This document shows, piece by piece, positions 1 through 3,754 of a DNA stretch of 5,771 bases. The translations under genes and the position numbers were made by a program. The stretch comes from Granulicella sp. (GTDB lineage: Bacteria > Acidobacteriota > Terriglobia > Terriglobales > Acidobacteriaceae). Under the pieces are notes generated by a model. It saw only the letters and a program-made list of their open reading frames with translations, had not been told where the DNA came from and did no database searches. Position 1 is the first letter of the stretch. Each line of letters opens with the position of its first letter. The DNA is taken from the NCBI GenBank assembly GCA_003133205.1, contig PKWK01000184.1, positions 6,586-12,356 of the forward strand, given 5' to 3'.

Positions 1-40
1 GCCTCAGGCTTGTGTCTCCCAAGGCTCCCAAAGAAACCAT
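1..40 (-). CDS. Possible start of a leftward gene, partial
   Basis: On the minus strand an ATG at 40-38 opens a frame with no stop to the window edge, reading MVSLGALGDTSLR. A GGAG lies just upstream, but only 2 bases from the ATG, which is closer than usual; the TTG three codons further in would have better spacing. Thirteen codons are too few to identify a product. The case rests mostly on context: the AT-rich stretch to the right (41-190) with paired dyads looks like a promoter region for a gene running left. It could equally be non-coding. Confidence 0.22.
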   Translation of the reverse strand, partial: MVSLGALGDTSLR

Positions 41-49
41 AACTCCAGC

Positions 50-99
50 GTTTTGAAGATCTTGCAAATTCGCTTCCTTTGTTTTCAAGATCTTACAAA
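50..99. promoter_or_regulatory. Paired AAGATCTT dyads, candidate operator
   Basis: Two 19-bp direct repeats, 50-68 and 81-99, differ at only two positions. Each is centred on the perfect palindrome AAGATCTT, with T-rich left and A-rich right flanks that give a longer imperfect dyad. The 31-bp spacing is about three helical turns, so two bound dimers would lie on the same DNA face. This is the usual arrangement of a tandem operator, here possibly controlling a leftward gene that starts near position 40. No regulator can be named from the site. Confidence 0.4.
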
Positions 100-190
100 A
101 GACGATGACCTGTAAGTGGTTTATTTAGAAGATTATGCATAAATCGATACCCAGGGGGGTACACCAATGCTTGCACCAATTCCAGGCCTA
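100..190. other. AT-rich intergenic stretch
   Basis: This is the 3' flank of the gluconolactonase-family gene. Its base composition is clearly lower in GC than the rest of the window. The only structure seen is a weak 5-bp hairpin, TACCC/GGGTA at 148-161, without a following T tract on the minus strand, so it is not a convincing terminator. No coding potential is supported. Confidence 0.4.
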
Positions 191-1225
191 TTAGACCATC
201 GGCACGCCTTCCGTCCCCACATAAACCGAATACAGCGACTGGCTCGCGGTCATGAACAACCGGTTTCTCTTCGCGCCTCCAAAGCAAAGATTGGCGCACG
301 TCTCCGGAAGATGAATCTTGCCAATCAGAGTGCCGTCTGGAGCGAAGACATGCACACCGTTGTAGCCTTCCCCGGCCCATCCCGCGGCGGACCATACATT
401 GCCGTCCACGTCGCAGCGGATGCCATCGGAGTTGCCCGGCGACATGTTCGCAAACATGCGCCCGTTCTTCAGCCTTGCGCCATCCACAACCTCATACACC
501 TTGATCGGACGCGGGTCGTTGGGATGCTTCGGCGTTCCGCTATCCACGACGTAAAGCAACTTCTCGTCAGGAGAAAAGCACAAGCCGTTCGGCTTATCCA
601 GATCGCTGGCAACCACGGTCGCGACGCGCGTCTTCGGGTCGACCCGGTAAACAACGGCAGGAAGTTCGAACGCAGCTTTGTGCCCTTCGTAATTCGACAT
701 AATGCCGTACCCGGGGTCGCTGAACCAGATGGCCCCGTCGGAATGCACCACCACGTCGTTCGGGGCGTTCAGCTTCTTGCCTTGAAAGCTATCCATCAGC
801 ACGGTGACGGTGCCATCATGTTCGGTTCGCGTCACCCGGCGCGTGTCATGCTCGCAGGTGATCAGCCTCCCCTCGCGGTCGCGGCAGTTCCCATTGCTGT
901 AGTTCGAGGGACTGCGGAATACGGTGACCTCTCCCGTCTCCTCAAGCCATCGCAGCATACGGTTGTTGGGAATGTCGCTGAAGAGAAGGTATCCTCCATC
1001 TCCAACCCACACCGGACCTTCCGCCCAGCGAGCGCCCGTGAACAGCCGCTCTACCGCGGCGCTCGCAATCTGATACTTCGCAAACCGGGGATCAACCACC
1101 TCCACCGCTGGATCGGGATAGGGGACCGGACTCTTCGGTTCCGGCTCACTGGCAAAAGCGGCGGGTTGCAAAGCCAGGGCCATTGTCGTTCCGGCCGCCA
1201 TACTCACAAATGTGCGTCTCTCCAT
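191..1225 (-). CDS. SMP-30/gluconolactonase-family exported protein
   Basis: A 344-residue protein of the SMP-30/gluconolactonase/LRE-like family (SGL domain), six-bladed beta-propellers that use one divalent metal to hydrolyse sugar lactones or related esters. Visible family motifs are AEGPVW (Glu69), LNAPNDVVV (Asn156), KPNGLCFSPDE (Asn213) and GNSDGIRCDVDG (Asp267), matching the expected Glu/Asn/Asn/Asp metal site. The N-terminus MERRTFVSM plus a hydrophobic stretch ending in AFA (23-25) is a signal peptide with a Tat-like twin arginine, so the protein probably acts in the periplasm. The ATG at 1225 was chosen because GGAGAGAGG sits 5 bases upstream; the open frame continues to 1306, but that extension is translated repeat sequence. 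The stop is TAA at 193-191. The exact substrate is unknown; gluconolactonase activity is a family-level inference. It is divergent from brnT, with repeat copy 1 between them. Confidence 0.9.
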   Translation of the reverse strand: MERRTFVSMAAGTTMALALQPAAFASEPEPKSPVPYPDPAVEVVDPRFAKYQIASAAVERLFTGARWAEGPVWVGDGGYLLFSDIPNNRMLRWLEETGEVTVFRSPSNYSNGNCRDREGRLITCEHDTRRVTRTEHDGTVTVLMDSFQGKKLNAPNDVVVHSDGAIWFSDPGYGIMSNYEGHKAAFELPAVVYRVDPKTRVATVVASDLDKPNGLCFSPDEKLLYVVDSGTPKHPNDPRPIKVYEVVDGARLKNGRMFANMSPGNSDGIRCDVDGNVWSAAGWAGEGYNGVHVFAPDGTLIGKIHLPETCANLCFGGAKRNRLFMTASQSLYSVYVGTEGVPMV

Positions 1226-1230
1226 AGGCC

Positions 1231-1241
1231 TCTCTCCGGGG
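1231..1241 (-). promoter_or_regulatory. Shine-Dalgarno of the gluconolactonase-family gene
   Basis: On the minus strand the purine-rich GGAGAGAGG stands 5 bases before ATG 1225. It decides the start against the longer open frame that begins at 1306 inside repeat copy 1. Confidence 0.7.
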
Positions 1242-1280
1242 AACCACCTTATCACGCCCTCCTCATTCGGCGACGCACGA

Positions 1281-1409
1281 CCACAAAACCATCTTGGGTG
1301 CCCCATTCATACGCATCGCGCATGAATGGGCTCCAACCTCCAAACCCACCCCCTCACCCTAAGCCGCCCCAACCACCCTCACCCGCCCCGCACCCTTCTT
1401 CACCACCCC
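1281..1409 (+). repeat. Composite hairpin repeat, copy 1
   Basis: The head runs from CCACAAAACC through GGGTGCCCC (1296-1304). The hairpin is CCCATTCAT (1302-1310) against ATGAATGGG (1322-1330), a perfect 9-bp stem. One mismatch and three further pairs inside it leave an ATC loop. The C-rich tail (1331-1409) follows, with CCCTCACCC at 1351-1359 and again at 1376-1384. The tail holds two minus-strand G-quadruplex patterns, 1345-1370 and 1376-1395. This copy lies between the divergent gluconolactonase-family gene and brnT, so it may carry or displace their promoters. Confidence 0.85.
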
Positions 1410-1455
1410 ACGGACTTGAGGCCTGTCCGCGCGCACCCCGCCTCTCCACCCGCGA

Positions 1456-1461
1456 TACAAT
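1456..1461 (+). promoter_or_regulatory. Possible -10 box for brnT
   Basis: TACAAT is a good match to TATAAT and lies just upstream of brnT, in the only AT-rich spot of this interval. No convincing -35 is visible 16-18 bases upstream. If real, transcription would start near 1468, after the first in-frame ATG (1465), which favours the ATG at 1480 with a very short leader. Confidence 0.25.
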
Positions 1462-1479
1462 TCCATGCAAAGCGAGCGC

Positions 1480-1767
1480 ATGACTTTTCCCCGACTGACC
1501 TTCGAGTTCGACCCCGACAAAGCCGCCACCAACCTCAAGAAACACGGCGCCTCCTTCGACGAGGCGGCAACCGTCTTCGATGATCCGTTGAGTTCCACTT
1601 TGCCCGACGACCAGCACTCAAACGACGAGAATCGCTTCATCACGGTCGGCCTGTCTTCAGCCCAGCGTCTCCTGTTCGTCGTTTACACTGAGACAGACTC
1701 TCGAATCCGACTCATCGGAGCCCGACCCGTCACCGCAGCCGAGAGAGAACAATATGAACAAGCCTGA
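1480..1767 (+). CDS. brnT: BrnT-family (DUF497) toxin
   Basis: A small basic protein of about 95 residues that matches the BrnT family, RelE-fold ribonuclease toxins of type II toxin-antitoxin systems. The family signature is clear: FEFDPDKAATNLKKHGASFDEAATVFDDPL near the N-terminus, then NRFITVGLSS, a hydrophobic strand RLLFVVYTE, and the C-terminal RIRLIGARPVTAAEREQYE containing the conserved IxARxxTxxER-like segment. In known systems BrnT cuts mRNA and halts growth until neutralised by its antitoxin. The start is uncertain: an in-frame ATG at 1465 would add five residues, but neither ATG has a strong ribosome site, and MTFPRLTFEFD is the more family-like beginning. The toxin gene comes first, as is usual for brnTA, and its last 14 bases overlap the downstream antitoxin gene. 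Confidence 0.88.
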   Translation: MTFPRLTFEFDPDKAATNLKKHGASFDEAATVFDDPLSSTLPDDQHSNDENRFITVGLSSAQRLLFVVYTETDSRIRLIGARPVTAAEREQYEQA

Positions 1768-1999
1768 CGAACTCGACCCCCTCGCACCGCGACTGAACCT
1801 CGACTTCAGCAAAGGCGTTCGCGGCAAATACCGCCAGCGCATGCAGCAGGGTACAAACGTCGTCATCATCGCCCCCGATCTGCTCGATACCTTCCCAGAC
1901 TCCGAATCCGTCAACGAAGCGCTCCGTGGTCTCAAGAAACTTGCCGTCCGCTCCGCAAAGCCCGCGCAACGCCAGCGCAAAGCAGCGTCAGCCACCTAG
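1754..1999 (+). CDS. Putative antitoxin paired with BrnT
   Basis: An 81-residue protein whose ATG lies inside the end of brnT (14-base overlap), with purine-rich GAGAGAGAA about 4 bases upstream. The position and translational coupling make it the antitoxin of this pair. It does not show the typical DUF4415 BrnA pattern. Instead it has FSKGVRGKYRQRMQQGTNVV, then IIAPDLLDTFPDSESVNEALRGL. I recall this motif set from small proteins found beside toxin genes. The second part reads as a strand followed by two helices, compatible with a ribbon-helix-helix DNA-binding fold and hence autoregulation. The C-terminal tail (AKPAQRQRKAA) is basic and probably disordered. The antitoxin role is an inference from context; the reading frame itself is secure. 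Confidence 0.75.
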   Translation: MNKPDELDPLAPRLNLDFSKGVRGKYRQRMQQGTNVVIIAPDLLDTFPDSESVNEALRGLKKLAVRSAKPAQRQRKAASAT

Positions 2000-2042
2000 T
2001 AGGCGCGTGGCTCCGTCTCATTTTCACGAAGCGGTAGTCGCC

Positions 2043-2148
2043 CCACCCACAAAACCCCATTCATGTGCATCGCGCATGGGTGGGGTCCAACCTCCGAACC
2101 CACCCCCTCACCCTAAGCCGCCCCAACCACCCTCACCCGCCCCGCACC
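2043..2148 (+). repeat. Composite hairpin repeat, copy 2
   Basis: The head CCACCCACAAAACC is shared with copy 5, but the ATCTTGGGTGC segment is missing. The hairpin is 2056-2068 against 2072-2084 with loop ATC: all 13 positions pair if G-U is allowed, and C2055-G2085 extends it. The tail 2086-2148 is nearly identical to copy 1, with one complete minus-strand G-quadruplex pattern at 2099-2124. The second pattern is cut short where the GAA-hairpin cluster begins. Confidence 0.82.
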
Positions 2149-2150
2149 GC

Positions 2151-2233
2151 AAGGGCCGAAGGCCCGACACATACCAGCCCAGCCCGAAGGGCTGGGTCAA
2201 GCCCGCCACAAAACCCGAGGGCTGAAGGCCCGA
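2151..2233. repeat. Cluster of three GAA-loop mini-hairpins
   Basis: There are three short hairpins with the same loop: GGGCC-GAA-GGCCC at 2153-2165, CCCAGCCC-GAA-GGGCTGGG at 2178-2196 (perfect 8-bp stem), and GGGCT-GAA-GGCCC at 2219-2231 (one G-T pair). The outer two are followed by related sequence (CGAYACATA), so they look like members of one small repeat type. They form a second interspersed repeat class, separate from the GGGTGCCCC family. Confidence 0.7.
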
Positions 2234-2252
2234 TACATAAACCCTCTGCCGG

Positions 2253-2341
2253 CTGCCCCATACATGCCCATCGGGCATCAATGGGCTCCAACCTCCGAAC
2301 CCAACCCCTCACCCGCCCCGCACCCTTCTTCTCCCCACCCC
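2253..2341 (+). repeat. Composite hairpin repeat, copy 3 (deleted)
   Basis: The head is reduced to CTGCCCC. The hairpin is CCCAT/ATGGG (2257-2261, 2281-2285), a two-base internal mismatch, then ATGCCC/GGGCAT around an ATC loop (2270-2272). The tail keeps CTCCAACCTCCGAACCCA but has a single CCCTCACCC where copies 1 and 2 have two, so a 25-bp unit is missing. A minus-strand G-quadruplex pattern remains at 2300-2325. Confidence 0.78.
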
Positions 2342-2355
2342 AGCCAGCAAGCTGT

Positions 2356-2368
2356 CCGGGGACCCCGG
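2356..2368. repeat. Perfect 13-bp palindrome CCGGGGACCCCGG
   Basis: Six-base arms surround a central A. Twelve of its bases match the reverse complement of the nested hairpin found in copies 4 and 5, so it may be a remnant of that element in the opposite orientation. A 15-bp stretch just after it, CCGCCCGCGGACGAA (2371-2385), recurs exactly at 3689-3703, after copy 5. Confidence 0.4.
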
Positions 2369-2410
2369 TTCCGCCCGCGGACGAATCTCGATCCCCACAT
2401 CCTGCCCAGG

Positions 2411-2443
2411 TATGTTAAAGTATCTAGAGGTAACACCTTGGAG
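2411..2443 (+). promoter_or_regulatory. parDE promoter/operator candidate and ribosome site
   Basis: This short AT-rich island precedes parD. It contains the inverted repeat TGTTA (2413-2417) / TAACA (2431-2435) and TCTAGA (2423-2428) near its centre. It also has TATGTT and TATCTA, either of which could serve as a -10. Ribbon-helix-helix antitoxins usually bind such dyads over their own promoter. GGAG at 2440-2443, 6 bases before ATG 2450, is the Shine-Dalgarno. Confidence 0.45.
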
Positions 2444-2449
2444 CACCAC

Positions 2450-2734
2450 ATGCCGACCACCTCCACCACCAGCCTAAAACTCGACCCCGAAATGAAAGAC
2501 CGCATCCAACGCCTTGCAGCGGCGCGTCGCCGGTCGGCGCACTGGGTCATGCGCGAAGCCGTCGAACAGTATGTCGAGCGCGAGGAAAAGCGCGTGCAGT
2601 TCCACCAGGACGCGCTCGCCGCCTGGGCCAAATACCAAGCCACCGGCCTGCATGTCACAGCCGAAGAAGCCGACTCCTGGCTCGCCAAACTCGAAGCAGG
2701 TGAGGACGCCGCAGCCCCCGAATGCCACATCTGA
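2450..2734 (+). CDS. ParD-type ribbon-helix-helix antitoxin
   Basis: A 94-residue CopG/ParD-like antitoxin. The N-terminal strand TTSLKLDPEMK is followed by helix A (DRIQRLAAARRRS) and helix B (AHWVMREAVEQYVEREEKR), the standard ribbon-helix-helix DNA-binding unit. The C-terminal half (QDALAAWAKYQATGLHVTAEEADSWL..LEAGEDAAAPEC) is the acidic toxin-wrapping region typical of this subfamily. The ATG at 2450 was chosen for its GGAG site and family-like N-terminus; upstream in-frame codons are repeat sequence. It overlaps the toxin gene by 13 bases, so the two are translationally coupled. Known members bind and neutralise ParE and repress their own operon. Confidence 0.92.
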   Translation: MPTTSTTSLKLDPEMKDRIQRLAAARRRSAHWVMREAVEQYVEREEKRVQFHQDALAAWAKYQATGLHVTAEEADSWLAKLEAGEDAAAPECHI

Positions 2735-3012
2735 TCTGGTCCCCATCGGCGCTGCAGGACGTGGCCCGCCTCCATTCCTTTCTGGTTTCCAAAAGCCCGG
2801 ACGCGGCCAGTCGTGCCGTCAAAGCAATCCGGCAGGGCGTGAAAGTTCTCGGCCAACATCCCGAGATCGGCCGTCCCATCGAAGACCTGCCACCCGAGTT
2901 CCGCGAGTGGGTCATTGAATTCGGCCAGGGAGCCTACGTCGCCCTCTATCGCTACGACGGAAAACAGATCGTGATCCTCGCCGTCCGCCACGGCCGCGAA
3001 GCCGGCTATTGA
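2722..3012 (+). CDS. ParE/RelE-family toxin
   Basis: A 96-residue toxin of the RelE/ParE superfamily. It begins with the typical MPHLIWSPSALQDVARLHSFL, continues with helices rich in Ala/Val/Lys (AASRAVKAIRQGVKVLGQHP), the EIGRPIEDLPPEFREWVIEFG segment, and ends in the family's strand core YVALYRYDGKQIVILAVRHGREAGY. The length is normal and nothing is missing, so the module appears intact. ParE-type members poison DNA gyrase, while RelE-type members cleave mRNA. The sequence resembles the chromosomal ParE group, but the target cannot be decided from it. No good ribosome site precedes the ATG, which is consistent with coupling to the overlapping antitoxin gene. Confidence 0.92.
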   Translation: MPHLIWSPSALQDVARLHSFLVSKSPDAASRAVKAIRQGVKVLGQHPEIGRPIEDLPPEFREWVIEFGQGAYVALYRYDGKQIVILAVRHGREAGY

Positions 3013-3031
3013 ATCGCGGCGGGCAACCCCC

Positions 3032-3168
3032 TACAAAAACCATCTTGGGTGCCCCATTCATGCGCATCGTCGGGGTCCCCGGCGAGCGGTCTTGGCTCGC
3101 TGGGGTGACATCGCGCATGGGTGGGGTCCAACCTCCGAACCCACCACCAAACCCTGAGCCGCCCCACC
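3032..3168 (+). repeat. Composite hairpin repeat, copy 4, with nested hairpin
   Basis: The head CTACAAAAACCATCTTGGGTGCCCC is followed by the outer hairpin 3053-3065 / 3113-3125, which pairs completely if G-U is allowed. Its loop is occupied by a 41-bp insert (3069-3109) flanked on both sides by ATC (3066-3068, 3110-3112). The insert is itself a hairpin: CCCCGGCGAGC and GCTCGCTGGGG form an 11-position stem with one G-T pair around GGTCTTG, and the insert begins GTC and ends GAC. The C-rich tail is shorter and more diverged here and lacks a strict G-quadruplex pattern. Confidence 0.85.
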
Positions 3169-3233
3169 TTCACGCCAGGCACGCCGCAACTACCTCCCGC
3201 ACTTTCGTCTTCAAGAAAAACTCATTCACCCAT

Positions 3234-3261
3234 TGATGATTTCCCCGGCACTTGCCGATAG
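3234..3261 (+). promoter_or_regulatory. Sigma28-like promoter of the small gene
   Basis: GCCGATAG at 3254-3261 matches the FliA/sigma28 -10 consensus GCCGATAA at 7 of 8 positions. The -35 side (TGATGATT, 3234-3241) is weak, with 5 of 8 matches and a 12-base spacer. Transcription would start around 3267, directly before the AGAGG ribosome site, which fits the ATG at 3282. This is one weak motif pair read by eye. Confidence 0.33.
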
Positions 3262-3281
3262 ACCCACCAGAGGTTAATACC

Positions 3282-3473
3282 ATGAGTCTGTCCGCTATCA
3301 GTTCCAGCTCTGCCGCAAACGCCCCGCAGGATATCCAGAAACAGACCCCACCCCCACCCCCTGCACCCTCACAATCGCCCGCCTCTTTGCCGGCCGACAC
3401 CGTAACCCTGAGCGCCGCGGCCCAACAGGCGTCCGGCGGCCACGACGGCGACCACGACGGCGACAGTCACTAA
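3282..3473 (+). CDS. 63-residue Ser/Pro/His-rich protein, unknown function
   Basis: The ATG at 3282 has AGAGG 8 bases upstream. A TTG at 3252 would add ten residues but overlaps the likely promoter. The protein opens with MSLSAISSSSAANAPQ, has a run of five prolines within QTPPPPPAPSQSP, then PADTVTLSAAAQQ, and ends in GGHDGDHDGDSH. It has no membrane segment and no recognised domain. The DTVTLSxxA stretch resembles short motifs seen in flagellum-related small proteins. Together with the sigma28-like promoter this hints at a motility link, but that is speculative. The HDGDHDGD end is encoded by a perfect 12-bp tandem duplication (3441-3452, 3453-3464) and could bind metal ions. It is a single gene closed by its own terminator. 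Coding status is supported by ribosome site, stop and terminator placement rather than by homology. Confidence 0.62.
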   Translation: MSLSAISSSSAANAPQDIQKQTPPPPPAPSQSPASLPADTVTLSAAAQQASGGHDGDHDGDSH

Positions 3474-3484
3474 AGCACCGAACC

Positions 3485-3519
3485 GGATCACCCGCCAGAC
3501 CCCGTCGGGCGGGTGATCC
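3485..3519 (+). terminator. Terminator hairpin after the small gene
   Basis: GGATCACCCGCC (3485-3496) and GGCGGGTGATCC (3508-3519) form a perfect 12-bp GC-rich stem with an 11-base loop, 11 bases after the stop codon. There is no T tract, so it would be a non-canonical intrinsic terminator or an mRNA-end stabiliser. Confidence 0.6.
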
Positions 3520-3703
3520 ACCCACAAAACCATCTCGGGCGCCCCATTCATACGCATCGAACGGGGTCCCCGGCGAGCGGTCTTGGCTCGCTGGGGTGAC
3601 AGAGCGCATGAGTGGGCTCCAACCGCCGAACCCAACCCCGCCCCCTAAGCCGCCCCAACCACCCCCACCCGCCCCGCACCCTTCGCCGCCGCCCGCGGAC
3701 GAA
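3518..3703 (+). repeat. Composite hairpin repeat, copy 5, with nested hairpin
   Basis: The head is CCACCCACAAAACCATCTCGGGCGCCCC. The outer arms are CCCATTCATACGC (3543-3555) and GCGCATGAGTGGG (3604-3616). The loop insert (3559-3600, 42 bp) is almost identical to that of copy 4, but its flanks have diverged to ATC and AGA. The tail is long and complete, with minus-strand G-quadruplex patterns at 3631-3656 and 3662-3681, and ends in CCGCCCGCGGACGAA (3689-3703), shared with the region after copy 3. It occupies almost all of the space upstream of polA. Confidence 0.85.
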
Positions 3704-3754
3704 GGCCGCGCGAGAAAAGCGCCGGCGCCCACAGCTTGATATCCTCAACCTGCG

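Noticed and set aside
148..161. Terminator of the gluconolactonase-family gene
   Set aside because: Only a 5-bp stem and no T tract on the minus strand.
1226..1306. 27-residue N-terminal extension of the gluconolactonase-family protein
   Set aside because: It would be encoded partly by repeat copy 1 and place residues before the signal peptide. The strong GGAGAGAGG site supports the ATG at 1225.
167..1483. Long open frame on the plus strand opposite the gluconolactonase-family gene
   Set aside because: It is antisense to a gene with clear family motifs and a signal peptide. Its own protein is rich in Arg/His/Pro with no family pattern, and its end is translated repeat.
3246..3257. Sigma54 promoter (GGCAC...TTGC)
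   Set aside because: The two elements are directly adjacent instead of separated by the required spacing.
1281..3703. CRISPR array
   Set aside because: Repeats are long, diverged, structured and separated by genes, with no regular short spacers.
1281..3703. Integron-type cassette array
   Set aside because: Cassettes with repeats in one orientation suggested it, but no integrase is present and the repeat lacks recognisable attC core-site pairs; homologous recombination is the simpler explanation.
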